A stretch of 30,197 nt of DNA, from the NCBI GenBank assembly GCA_963643215.1, contig CAVIJY010000014.1, positions 1 to 30,197 on the forward strand, given 5' to 3'. The position numbers and the translations under genes were made by a program. Each line of letters starts with the position of its first letter. Position 1 is the stretch's first letter. Under the pieces are notes generated by a model. It made no database searches. It saw nothing but the letters and a program-made list of their open reading frames with translations, and was not told the origin of the DNA. Origin of the DNA: Darwinimomas sp963643215. Lineage in GTDB: Bacteria; Bacillota; Clostridia; Lachnospirales; Lachnospiraceae. Positions 17,193 through 25,447 of the stretch are shown piece by piece.

Positions 17193-17733
17193 CAAGTACA
17201 AATAACCATAAGAGCGCTATTCCTGCCGCAGGCAGATACGGCAGCCTGCGTCCGAACAGACCTCTTGCGCTTTTCTTGTCACCGGCTGCCTGATATCCGC
17301 TTTTTCTGTTTCTTTTTGCTGTCATCATCAGAAGAAACCCGGTGCATATCAGCACCTGTACAAACGAGGCCAGAACTATCACTATCATGACCCGCTTTAT
17401 ACCAAGCGCTGCTCCGACAACTATGAAATACAGTCCGTCCCCGGCTCCGATTTGTCCTGTTATAAGCGAAAAGATAACCATCACCGTTCCCGGAAGACAT
17501 CCGATCAATATACCGGTTGCCGTACCGGCTACTGTCTCTGCTGTCAGTGCCGGATCCGGATCCTTCTGCAGTCCTGTGACAAACAGGATTGCAGAAGCAG
17601 CCGCCACTGCCGCTGCACCTGTCGCAAGTGTGCCTATACTCACACTCATATACCGCATATCCTGCCATGCGCATATCAGCGCAAATGCCATCACTATAGC
17701 CCTTCCCCACATGTGATCTGCAATCATATTCAT
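17188..17733 (-). CDS. Second A24-type prepilin peptidase in the Tad operon
   Basis: An approximately 181-residue membrane protein with about six hydrophobic segments. The two aspartates expected of A24 aspartic prepilin peptidases are present: D25 in CAWQDMRYMSVS and D99 in GQIGAGDGLYF. These enzymes cut prepilin leader peptides at the membrane. The frame is open upstream to 17907, but that part overlaps the preceding TadE-like gene and shows no family features. ATGs at 17742, 17733 and 17727 all follow GGAAG/AGGAAG sequences; 17733 is a compromise. The C-terminus carries a basic loop and one last helix. The locus also has a shorter A24 peptidase at 25432-25842. Confidence 0.78.
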   Translation of the reverse strand: MNMIADHMWGRAIVMAFALICAWQDMRYMSVSIGTLATGAAAVAAASAILFVTGLQKDPDPALTAETVAGTATGILIGCLPGTVMVIFSLITGQIGAGDGLYFIVVGAALGIKRVMIVIVLASFVQVLICTGFLLMMTAKRNRKSGYQAAGDKKSARGLFGRRLPYLPAAGIALLWLFVLG

Positions 17734-17738
17734 CTTCC

Positions 17739-18551
17739 TCATCTTCCGCAGTATGAGCATGCTCCCATGGATTCCACCTCTGACAGGTGCACGGTTTTTA
17801 CATATGCAACTATGGCCTTGCAGTTCCTCTGAGTATGATAAGCATTGCCGCTGGCCATCACATAAACGCTTCCCGTGCTCACTCCGTTTTTTGCGCATAC
17901 AGAGCATGGATGATACTTTCCGTTATAGGAATTGCGTATCGTCCCTATCTGACTGGCATCTACACTTTTCATGTTGTTGCTTAGATAGTGGCAGCTCTGC
18001 GACAGGTGATACCGTGTAGAGTTCTTCCCCACATAGACTAAAGGATCGGCATCCGAGCTTTCTCCGTCCGATTTACTCCTTTTCTTTCCGACCCATGCTC
18101 TTCGACTGCTTGTAACTGTCTGATTTATGCTGTTGTATCCCAGCATCGAAAACGGCAGCCTGTATGTGTAGTTGAGCACTATGGTCACCGTCTCCCCGTC
18201 GGTCATGCAATCGCTGTCGATAAAGTCTATGAGACCCAGAAACTGGTCATCCGCTGCGTCTCTGGCCTTTTGAGCCGCATATGCCCCAAGCCCGGCGGAT
18301 ATTCCGGTATATAAAGCCTGGTCTCTCGGGCTGTTCTCAGGATCAAGATCAGCGCTGATTCTCGTCGCTGCATATGCATGCTGACATACATCCCTGCACA
18401 GCTCCTCACAGGCCTCCTGCATGCGCCCCGTAGTTTCCATGATGCGAAACGGCAGCAGCATGAGCGCTATTGCAAATATGAATACAGGAAATACAATTGC
18501 CGCCTCTATTGTCATAGACGCGGCGACTGTAAGACACGCTTCGCCATGCAT
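17739..18551 (-). CDS. TadE-like protein with two C-terminal Ada-type zinc-binding-like repeats
   Basis: A 270-residue protein. The N-terminal ASMTIEAAIVFPVFIFAIALMLLPF (about 11-36) is a TadE/pseudopilin-type membrane helix with the conserved Glu. After about 130 extracytoplasmic residues come two copies of one pattern: VYV-x5-RYH-x4-C ... C-x2-C. Copy A has H182, C187, C216 and C219; copy B has H239, C244, C265 and C268. This resembles the Ada metal-binding fold seen at the C-termini of several exported Firmicutes proteins, so two Zn sites are likely. The ATG at 18551 follows AAAGGAGATGG; the frame extends to 18635 without a better site. It lies between DUF5702 and the second peptidase and overlaps the latter slightly. 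Confidence 0.75.
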   Translation of the reverse strand: MHGEACLTVAASMTIEAAIVFPVFIFAIALMLLPFRIMETTGRMQEACEELCRDVCQHAYAATRISADLDPENSPRDQALYTGISAGLGAYAAQKARDAADDQFLGLIDFIDSDCMTDGETVTIVLNYTYRLPFSMLGYNSINQTVTSSRRAWVGKKRSKSDGESSDADPLVYVGKNSTRYHLSQSCHYLSNNMKSVDASQIGTIRNSYNGKYHPCSVCAKNGVSTGSVYVMASGNAYHTQRNCKAIVAYVKTVHLSEVESMGACSYCGR

Positions 18552-18647
18552 CCATCTCCTTTCGAGCCGCGCTTGGAGAGCTGCTTTTTTATTGTACAGT
18601 TGGCTTTTTGTTGTGGCAGATGCATGGCAAAGCATGTTTGAAACCTC

Positions 18648-20654
18648 TCAATATTCTTTCTGTGTCACAGCAGTCATGCTGTATGATGAATCAACCTCAG
18701 ACGGATGATTTATCCCGAGATTGGTAAACAGTCTCGGACATTCGCAGTAAAATGTGGCCTCCAGCCCATAGATGGTATCTGCTATACAATATCCGGAATC
18801 CTCCGCCCTGACATTGGTCTGTATCACATCCAGCATTCGATAATTACGATCTGTCTCCTCCGTCTGCAATATCAGAAACTTCAGATAATCCTCGTATGAC
18901 TGACCTGTGCCCTTCCCGTCTGTATCTGCATCCAGCACTCCCTTGGAGCCCGTTTCCAGAACCTGCGTCAGAGTTGTATTCCATTGATCTTCACTCTTCA
19001 CAAGCGGAATCTTTTCGCCCTTCAGCAGTGCTCTCAGATCAGTTACAGTCTCCGCTGCAGCCCAGACTCCTATTATCAGGCACATCATAAGCGGCTTCAG
19101 CGCCGGAAGAGCCGTGGCTCCGACTATAGCCGTGGCCAATGCGTCCGCCTCCTCTCTCAATCTTTCGCTCTTCAGGATGGTCAGATAGTTCATCCCCTCG
19201 CGGATCGCAAAGATTCTTGAGAGACTGGCAGAGAGATTGTCCTTGTCACTGCTCCTGCCGTTTGCTATATATTCCATCTCATATTGCATATTGCGATCCT
19301 GATCGTCCGTAAAATCCACAAAAAACTGCGCTGTATACTCGCATATCAGAATTTCGTCAAGCAGATTCCGGCTGACTCCGGCTGCCGTCTCGCTTCTTGC
19401 GGTCACAGATGTTTTTGTCGGAAGGTCAGTCTGATCGATCTTGTATTCCGACACTGCCCGCCCGCTCGGCACGACCAGCTGCAGCAAACCTCCGGACAGC
19501 ACATCCTTTGCGCTCTCAAGAAACCCCTCTTTTTCCGTATCCCCAAGTCCGTTGCAGCAATCGAGCTGTCGGATGCGGTAAGAATCATCAAAGCTTCTCG
19601 CTACCCTGCGCCATATAGCATCCTCGTCCACGTCATCTGTCTCTGTGTATACATTTCCGTCCTCATCGACATACTCATAAGTATCTCCGCCTTCCGCGAT
19701 CTCTTCCTCGGCATCATCGATCAGCTCTTCTGTCTTCGACAGCACTCCTATGTTGTATGAGGCTGTATCGGCCTGAGACTCAACCGCATTGCGCCTTTGT
19801 GCATCCTCATCTGTATATTCTCTGTATTCTCTGACGGAGTCCTGAAGTATAGCCAGACTGTCGCTGCTCAGCTCGTCGATCTGTCCCTGATACTTTGCAG
19901 ATATCTCATCAAGTTTCCTTCCGAGGTTGTCCGCCTTCTGCTTATAGCTTCCTATCAGATTGGGGATTCTTACACACTGTGATTTCAGCTCGGCTGCCAG
20001 CCTGTGATATGACGATACATTTCCGGACAAAAGTGCTCTGTATGCCTCATTCTTAAGGCTTGCCTGCCTGTCGATGTTTGCAGTTATCTCCATCAGCACC
20101 TTTTCCAGCGCGACTGCCTCTCTTGTCTGCCCTGCATATTCGTTGGTGATGCTTTTGACACTGGCCGCGTCCTTGAGATCCTCCCTCAGCTGAGTCACAT
20201 CGTCCTGGGATGTGAAAAGTTTTTCCACGATCCCGTATTTCATATAATCGAGTATCTCCTGTTCGAGCCATATGCCTCCGTCATCCGCGATATATACAGT
20301 GTCAGTTATATCCGCCTCAGGCTCGCTCATATGAAACCAGTTCGAGGCTACAGCATAGGGCTTTGCATAGGCCTCAAGCTTCACCATCGTATCTATACTG
20401 TCAGCATTCAACAGCAGCAGTCTGTAGTTGTCCCATATCTCTGTATCATATTCACTGAACAGAGAATCTATGGCTGCATTGGCTGCGACCTGCAGATAAT
20501 ACTTCGATCCGGCTGTTCTTGCTATCTCCGCAAGGCTGAATATAAGCGCTGCGACACATGCAAAAGCAAGGCTCAGATAAATCGTCACCGATGCCGCAGC
20601 GCGTTCCGTTTCAATACGGCTTGTAAACTTCCAATGTCTGGGAATCAATCTCAC
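18648..20654 (-). CDS. DUF5702-type Tad locus protein (TadG-like)
   Basis: A 668-residue protein. One membrane helix near the N-terminus (SVTIYLSLAFACVAALIFSLAEIAR) precedes a large extracytoplasmic region with alpha-helical, partly coiled-coil stretches (about 190-330) and an acidic segment (DDAEEEIAEGGDTYEYVDEDG). A second hydrophobic segment (ALPALKPLMMCLIIGVWAAAE) occurs around residues 520-545. This is the layout of DUF5702 proteins, which accompany Tad pili in Lachnospiraceae; function unknown, probably a TadG-like minor component. The GTG at 20654 is chosen because GGAGG lies 9 nt upstream; this overlaps the pilin gene by 44 nt. The longer frame to 20699 would start at an unsupported TTG. 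Confidence 0.7.
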   Translation of the reverse strand: MRLIPRHWKFTSRIETERAAASVTIYLSLAFACVAALIFSLAEIARTAGSKYYLQVAANAAIDSLFSEYDTEIWDNYRLLLLNADSIDTMVKLEAYAKPYAVASNWFHMSEPEADITDTVYIADDGGIWLEQEILDYMKYGIVEKLFTSQDDVTQLREDLKDAASVKSITNEYAGQTREAVALEKVLMEITANIDRQASLKNEAYRALLSGNVSSYHRLAAELKSQCVRIPNLIGSYKQKADNLGRKLDEISAKYQGQIDELSSDSLAILQDSVREYREYTDEDAQRRNAVESQADTASYNIGVLSKTEELIDDAEEEIAEGGDTYEYVDEDGNVYTETDDVDEDAIWRRVARSFDDSYRIRQLDCCNGLGDTEKEGFLESAKDVLSGGLLQLVVPSGRAVSEYKIDQTDLPTKTSVTARSETAAGVSRNLLDEILICEYTAQFFVDFTDDQDRNMQYEMEYIANGRSSDKDNLSASLSRIFAIREGMNYLTILKSERLREEADALATAIVGATALPALKPLMMCLIIGVWAAAETVTDLRALLKGEKIPLVKSEDQWNTTLTQVLETGSKGVLDADTDGKGTGQSYEDYLKFLILQTEETDRNYRMLDVIQTNVRAEDSGYCIADTIYGLEATFYCECPRLFTNLGINHPSEVDSSYSMTAVTQKEY

Positions 20655-20802
20655 TGAAAATATCCTCCAGCAGCTCTCCGATCTTGTCCTTAAATACAAG
20701 AATCAGTGCTATCAGCACAACCATGATAAGAACCATCTCTATGGTTCCTATTCCGCTCTCATCCTCCCAAAAGCTTGTATACTCCATGTCTCTAAGCATC
20801 AT
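20611..20802 (-). CDS. Flp1-like type IVb pilin
   Basis: A 63-residue prepilin. FWEDESGIGTIEMVLIMVVLIALILVFKD has the form of Flp1 pilins: a short charged leader, Gly before the processing site, Glu five residues into the hydrophobic helix, then a short amphipathic tail. It should be the major subunit of the pilus after cleavage by an A24 peptidase encoded in the same operon. AAAGGAAGAA precedes two consecutive ATGs (20802, 20799); either may be used. The frame is open to 20835 but that ATG has no ribosome site. Its 3' end overlaps the DUF5702 gene. Confidence 0.85.
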   Translation of the reverse strand: MMLRDMEYTSFWEDESGIGTIEMVLIMVVLIALILVFKDKIGELLEDIFSEIDSQTLEVYKPY

Positions 20803-20845
20803 TTCTTCCTTTCCGCAGATATCGTCTGCAACCATGTTTTATGTT

Positions 20846-22081
20846 TCAAAAACTTACAAGTGCCGGAACCATAACTATAATCATCACCAGCACAAGCATC
20901 ATCAAAAGCGGAATCAACAATTTGGTCGATGCTTCCTCGCCCATCCTGCGTGCCAGATTTTTGCGATTCTCCCATGCCTCCCTCATCTCCGCTTCCAAAA
21001 GCATTCCCAAATCAGCGAGCCCGGAGCGCCTGTTCTGCTCCAGAAGCCCGGCAAGCTTCATAAATGTCCTTCCGCCGCTTCTTCCCATCGCATTGTAGGC
21101 TGCACTTTCACTCACTCCGGAATTCAGCTTGTTCGACAGTATGCACATCTCTTCGTAAGCGTACCGTGTCTGCTCACTGCGACTTTTATAATCCTGGGCT
21201 ATGGCCTCTATGGATGATCTGACTGACAGGCCGGCGCCGGTAAATATCATCAGCTTTGACACTATCTCCGGATAGTCCAGCTGCATCTGCATCTCCCGCT
21301 GCTGCCTTGCTTTCTTTTTCTCCTCCTTATCCTTGAGGACAAGCAGCACTCCCGTCAGAATCCCCAGCATCCATATATAGCTGTAGTCCGCAGCCTTCGT
21401 CTGAAACGATATATCTCTTCCAAGATACTGAGTCGGAAGGCTCAGCGTTGATTCTGTAGCGCTGTCTTTATCTTTTGCAGCTATCTCCTTTGTCAGACCG
21501 GCAAGAAGCTGTTGTGCTTCACTGTACGGTTTCGGATATATCTTTACCGGAATCGTATAAAGCTCATGACGCATTCCGTCGGACAGCTCCGCCAAAAGCG
21601 ATACCTCAACAGGCTCCTTCAGCCCCTCATTTATCACCCGGCCATTGGACTTTAGTACCTTTCTGTCCGATGATGTCCAGGATACGCTGATTCCCGGAAC
21701 ACCGGCGGTCTCCGCAAGTACCAGATCTCCGGTTACATGAGCCAGTGAATCATTGCTTCCGAGAATGCTCACCACAAGCTCCTCCATACACCGCTCAAAT
21801 GCCTTCTCCAGCTCTTCATCGGTATATCTTTGCGCTGAAACTGCGATGTCTACAGGCAACGCATCGTCTCCGAGTCCCTCCACATACAGCTTTACTGTAT
21901 CTGCGCTCTTTCCGTACGATCTGCGGTTCAGCCGTGTCACAACATCACTTCCCAGAGGGTCAAGCCATCTCGCCGCTATGTATATGACAAAACCTGCGCA
22001 TATACATAAGATCGGGGCTTTATATTTTCCGAGTCTTCCAAGGATATCCGAGCCTTTCAGCTTTCTCCATTTCATACTCAT
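20846..22081 (-). CDS. tadC: TadC-like pilus assembly protein with Ig-like ectodomain insertion
   Basis: A 411-residue type II secretion F-domain protein. Helix 1 (about 22-41) is followed by about 190 residues outside the membrane, helix 2 (234-250), the F domain (about 265-385: MIFTGAGLSVRSSIEAIAQDY, SNKLNSGVSESAAYNAMGRSGG) and a C-terminal helix pair. The ectodomain contains ISVSWTSSDRKVLKSNGRVI (131-150) and a following LLAELSDGMRHELYTIPVKI, which looks like an atrophied bacterial Ig-like domain. TadC and TadB together form the inner-membrane platform that couples the CpaF ATPase to pilus extension. GGAAGG lies 8 nt before the first ATG; a second ATG two codons in is also possible. Confidence 0.85.
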   Translation of the reverse strand: MSMKWRKLKGSDILGRLGKYKAPILCICAGFVIYIAARWLDPLGSDVVTRLNRRSYGKSADTVKLYVEGLGDDALPVDIAVSAQRYTDEELEKAFERCMEELVVSILGSNDSLAHVTGDLVLAETAGVPGISVSWTSSDRKVLKSNGRVINEGLKEPVEVSLLAELSDGMRHELYTIPVKIYPKPYSEAQQLLAGLTKEIAAKDKDSATESTLSLPTQYLGRDISFQTKAADYSYIWMLGILTGVLLVLKDKEEKKKARQQREMQMQLDYPEIVSKLMIFTGAGLSVRSSIEAIAQDYKSRSEQTRYAYEEMCILSNKLNSGVSESAAYNAMGRSGGRTFMKLAGLLEQNRRSGLADLGMLLEAEMREAWENRKNLARRMGEEASTKLLIPLLMMLVLVMIIVMVPALVSF

Positions 22082-22109
22082 CCTTACATCCTTCCGCCCT
22101 AAAGCAAAT

Positions 22110-22847
22110 TTACACCTCGATATTCAATATCCTTCCCGATATCCATACCGCCGCCATATATATACACAGGCATGCCGTCATGATAAGCCGTCCGTTTAAG
22201 GTCTTATACATCGGATCAAAGAAGCCGGGATTGCTCCGGTCTATATAAACAACTATCAGAACCGGTATGAGCTCCATGATCTTCTGCTCAAATTGCTTCC
22301 CCGCTGTCATGGTGTTGATTTCTTCCTTTATGCGAAGCTTGTCGCCTATGATATCCGCGGTATGGGCTATGATTCTTTTAAGATCTCCTCCGCTTCGCTT
22401 TGCGATTCTTATGACTCTGGCGAAATTCTCTATATCGGCATTGCCAGATCTTCCTGCAAAGCTCTCCCATGCCTTTTCAAGCGGAATATTCATGCTCACC
22501 TGCAGATTGATCACGTCATACTCCCTTACAATCATCGCTCCGTCCCCATACATCAGTCTCAGCTCAGACTCTGCCTCAATCATGGCATTTTCCGGTGAAT
22601 ATCCCGCTGATATCGCCGACGAGAGTGTCATGATGCCCTCACGAAACTCCTGCTCCAGCTGTCTGTATCTGCGTCCAGCCAGCTTTCCCCGCATCATAAG
22701 CGGCCATATCACCGCAAGCGGACTTAGTATCAGCAGTGCCGTCAGGCTTCTGTAGCACACATATGCTATTGCAGCCGCTATTGCCAGTCCCTGTCCTGCG
22801 TATATAAACCATTCCCTTAAAGACAGCTTATAGATTCTGTAATTCAT
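22110..22847 (-). CDS. tadB: TadB-like pilus assembly platform protein
   Basis: A 245-residue type II secretion F-domain protein with two N-terminal helices (about 12-50) and C-terminal helices. The F-domain signature is FREGIMTLSSAISAGYSPENAMIEAESELR, followed by IPLEKAWESFAGRSGNADIENFARVIRIAKRSGGDLKRII. The frame is open back to 23219, but the extra 124 residues are low-complexity and are the out-of-frame image of the hydrophilic linker of CpaF, so I place the start at the ATG at 22847 (AGCAGG just upstream; spacing short). This overlaps the cpaF end by 20 nt. Confidence 0.87.
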   Translation of the reverse strand: MNYRIYKLSLREWFIYAGQGLAIAAAIAYVCYRSLTALLILSPLAVIWPLMMRGKLAGRRYRQLEQEFREGIMTLSSAISAGYSPENAMIEAESELRLMYGDGAMIVREYDVINLQVSMNIPLEKAWESFAGRSGNADIENFARVIRIAKRSGGDLKRIIAHTADIIGDKLRIKEEINTMTAGKQFEQKIMELIPVLIVVYIDRSNPGFFDPMYKTLNGRLIMTACLCIYMAAVWISGRILNIEV

Positions 22848-24333
22848 CGCCTGCTGCGATGAGCTTTCTCGTGTTTGAGAGTCCGCCGACCTTGATGAGC
22901 TGTCCTCTGACTTCTTCATTTTCCTCCGGACGGAGCCGGTGAGCCGCGCCATCGTCTCTTTTATCTGTTCTGTCCGAATCCGAATCCACTCTTTGAGATC
23001 TGTCCTGCTCCCTTTCTTTGCTGTCCCCGCCTGACTCAGATCCCTTTCTTTGTCCAGGCGACTCTTTTGTGTGGTTTTCTTCTGCGGTGCCTGCGGCTGC
23101 ATCGCGCTGTGCATACTGCTCTGCCGGCCTGTCCCGGTATTCTGAGACCCGCTCTTCCCTGAATTCGTATAGAGTTCTAAGCCCGATCGTGCCTTCCTCA
23201 TATTCGCCCACCTCCACAATTGACAGTACTCTTCTGCTGCGGTCTCTCAACCTTCCCAGGTGAATTATGATATCTATAGCTCCGGCGATCTGCCCCCGTA
23301 TCGCCGAAACAGGAAGCTCCGCACCCGACAGCACCATCGTTTCTATCCTTGAAAGCATATCCTTGGGACTGTTGCCGTGCCCCGTGCTCAGAGAGCCGTC
23401 ATGTCCGGTATTCATCGCCTGAAGCATATCCAGAGCCTCGGCGCCTCGTACCTCTCCCACAACGATCCTGTCCGGATTCATACGAAGTGACGCCTTTATA
23501 AGATCACCCATGGTTACACCGCCGTCTCCCTGTGCATTAGCCATCCGGGTCTCCAGCCTCACAAGATTTTTTATATGCGTCAGCTGGAGCTCCGCCGAAT
23601 CCTCTATCGTTATGACTCTCTCATCATCCGGGATAAATGAGCTAAGTGCATTTAAAAATGTGGTCTTCCCCGAGTTGGTTCCTCCGCATATGAAGATGTT
23701 ATATCCTGCGCACACCAGGCGCTTTAAAAACGCGGCGGCCTCTCTGCTTATCGCGTTCCATCCGATCAGCTTGTCCATCGTGATAGGCTCCGGAAACTTT
23801 CGTATGGTGATAACCGGACCGTTCAGCGCTATCGGCGGGAGCACTATATTTACTCTGGATCCGTCCTCAAGTCTGGCATCACATATCGGAGACGAAACAT
23901 TGACTGTGCGGTTTACTTTTGCGACTATCTGCTGGATCATGTCCTCAAGCTGCTCTACAGTGGCAAATGCTTTCTCCCACTTGACCACCCGGCCTCCCTT
24001 TTCGATAAATATGTCATCACAGCCGTTGATCATGATCTCCGTCACATCACTGCGGTCTACCAGCTCCTGAAGCACATCCAGCCTTCTGAAAGAATCAAAA
24101 AGAGTATTTCTTATCGAAAGCTTTCTGCTGATCGGAAGATAATGCACCGTCTCAGCTCTGTCTATCGAATCGTCTATCATATCAAGCAGCTGTTCGTCAG
24201 GCACATCGCGCATACTGCTCAGCGCTCCCGTCAGCTCCTCCCTCAGCTGCTCCAAAAGCTCCTTGTCATCAGCACGCTGCTCGCGCCTGTCTGCAAAGCC
24301 TATGTCTGCGTTCAATATTTTCTCATCGCTCAT
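22828..24333 (-). CDS. tadA: CpaF/TadA family pilus assembly ATPase
   Basis: A 501-residue type II/IV secretion ATPase that powers pilus extension. Walker A GGTNSGKT is at 217-224, with an Asp box (ITIEDSAELQL), Walker B-like MNPDRIVVGEVRGAEALDMLQAMNTGHDGSLSTGHGNSP, and the N-terminal domain motif DVTEIMINGCDDIFIEKGG. The C-terminal element GQLIKVGGLSNTRKLIAAG is separated from the core by about 80 hydrophilic residues (394-475) rich in Arg, Glu, Asp, Ser and Gly, which is unusual and probably disordered. GAGGA precedes the ATG, directly after a long hairpin. The 3' end overlaps tadB. Confidence 0.95.
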   Translation of the reverse strand: MSDEKILNADIGFADRREQRADDKELLEQLREELTGALSSMRDVPDEQLLDMIDDSIDRAETVHYLPISRKLSIRNTLFDSFRRLDVLQELVDRSDVTEIMINGCDDIFIEKGGRVVKWEKAFATVEQLEDMIQQIVAKVNRTVNVSSPICDARLEDGSRVNIVLPPIALNGPVITIRKFPEPITMDKLIGWNAISREAAAFLKRLVCAGYNIFICGGTNSGKTTFLNALSSFIPDDERVITIEDSAELQLTHIKNLVRLETRMANAQGDGGVTMGDLIKASLRMNPDRIVVGEVRGAEALDMLQAMNTGHDGSLSTGHGNSPKDMLSRIETMVLSGAELPVSAIRGQIAGAIDIIIHLGRLRDRSRRVLSIVEVGEYEEGTIGLRTLYEFREERVSEYRDRPAEQYAQRDAAAGTAEENHTKESPGQRKGSESGGDSKEREQDRSQRVDSDSDRTDKRDDGAAHRLRPEENEEVRGQLIKVGGLSNTRKLIAAGDELQNL

Positions 24334-24345
24334 ATATTGTCCTCA

Positions 24346-24436
24346 AGATTCAAGCACGAGCAGTGCTTGCACATGCTCGTATTTGAATCTCCAATCAAGT
24401 TTGGAAGTTTACTTCCAAACTTTTACTTCCAAACTT
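24346..24436. repeat. Two strong hairpins at the cpaE-cpaF junction
   Basis: A 45-nt near-perfect hairpin (24346-24390; outer arms AGATTCAA/TTGAATCT, inner ACGAGCA/TGCTCGT, tip GTG/CAC) lies directly before the cpaF ribosome site. A second, perfect 26-nt palindrome at 24397-24422 forms the last codons of cpaE, and a 15-nt piece of it is repeated in tandem with period 14 (24408-24422, 24422-24436). Neither hairpin has a T-tract, so these look like mRNA processing or stability elements or inserted palindromic repeats rather than terminators. Confidence 0.7.
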
Positions 24437-25447
24437 GTCTTCCTGCTTTATTCCGCACTCTGTCAGAATACCCACTGCCGCTTCATGCAGCTTCCCTGAC
24501 ATATAGCTTTCAGGCTCACACAATGTTCTGATATCGCGTCTCTCCAGCGGCAGTGAAACGCGTTTTATGCGCCCTGTCACATCCCCGTGCCCTGCATCTC
24601 TCAGAGAATCCAGACACTCCTCAACCTTGCACAGAGCCGAGGCGTCATCCGTCACAGGCATGATCAGATGGTCGCATACCTCCATCAGCTCGCCTGCAGT
24701 CCTTGAGAAATCTCCCATATCCAGCACGATATGCTCATATCCGCAGTCTGCAGAGATCTTGAGAATCAGCTCACACAGCTTGTCAGGGCTCATCTGATAG
24801 AGATCCTCCGAATATCTCGCCGGCGGTATATAGTCCAGATCCGCAAATGAATACACAGCGTAAACAAGCTTCGCCCAGCTGTATTTTCCCTGTCTGAAGC
24901 TGTACAGAACATCTGTAAGATCCGCCTTGGCGTCTGATGCCGTATATCTGAATATTCCGGACAGATCCTCCAGTGTGATCATCAGCACCTTTGAAAATCT
25001 CGCCAGATAGAGACCCATACACAGCGCCAGACTTGTCTTTCCGCTTCTTCCTACCGGTGAAAATATTCCTGTTATCACGCTGCTTTTGCTCATGACACGG
25101 GCGAGTTTTTCCATGTCATCTTCTGAATAAAAGCCCATGATATCCCGCAATATCGCATCGGCCTTTTTGTACTTAAATATCGTTTTTTCCCGGTCAGCTC
25201 CGCAGGCAAGACTGTCTTCTGAAAACCGCAGAACCATGTCCGGCACTTCTTTTGCCCCCAATGCTCTTGCCATATTTTCGCCCGCGAGCAATATCCGGAC
25301 ATCATAGTCCTTCCTTCGTGCTCTGTAGTTGTCCGGCGATGAAAATGCCACAGCCTTAAGTCCCATTCTCCCGCGCTCATTAACATACGCGGCAAGCCGT
25401 CCGGAATATTCGTAATCATCGTCTATGATTGCTATGATGCGACGCAT
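24395..25447 (-). CDS. CpaE/TadZ-like pilus assembly ATPase
   Basis: A 350-residue MinD/ParA-type protein. The N-terminal ~100 residues (MRRIIAIIDDDYEYSGRLAAYV) resemble a degenerate receiver domain as in TadZ. The deviant Walker A is SPVGRSGKTSLA (about 130-141), followed by EHIVLDMGDFSRT as the Walker B region. TadZ proteins localise the Tad machine in the cell. GGAGG lies 5 nt before the ATG at 25447. The gene overlaps the peptidase gene upstream by 16 nt. The last 13 residues (KFGSKSLEVNFQT) are encoded by the palindromic repeat at 24397-24436 and are probably an accretion rather than part of the fold. Confidence 0.85.
   Translation of the reverse strand: MRRIIAIIDDDYEYSGRLAAYVNERGRMGLKAVAFSSPDNYRARRKDYDVRILLAGENMARALGAKEVPDMVLRFSEDSLACGADREKTIFKYKKADAILRDIMGFYSEDDMEKLARVMSKSSVITGIFSPVGRSGKTSLALCMGLYLARFSKVLMITLEDLSGIFRYTASDAKADLTDVLYSFRQGKYSWAKLVYAVYSFADLDYIPPARYSEDLYQMSPDKLCELILKISADCGYEHIVLDMGDFSRTAGELMEVCDHLIMPVTDDASALCKVEECLDSLRDAGHGDVTGRIKRVSLPLERRDIRTLCEPESYMSGKLHEAAVGILTECGIKQEDKFGSKSLEVNFQT

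Noticed and set aside
17734..17907. Longer N-terminus for the second prepilin peptidase
   Set aside because: It overlaps the cysteine-rich end of the upstream TadE-like gene and has no membrane segment or family match.
22848..23219. N-terminal extension of TadB by 124 residues
   Set aside because: Low-complexity, lies entirely inside cpaF and starts without a ribosome site; kept only as a finding about the overlap.
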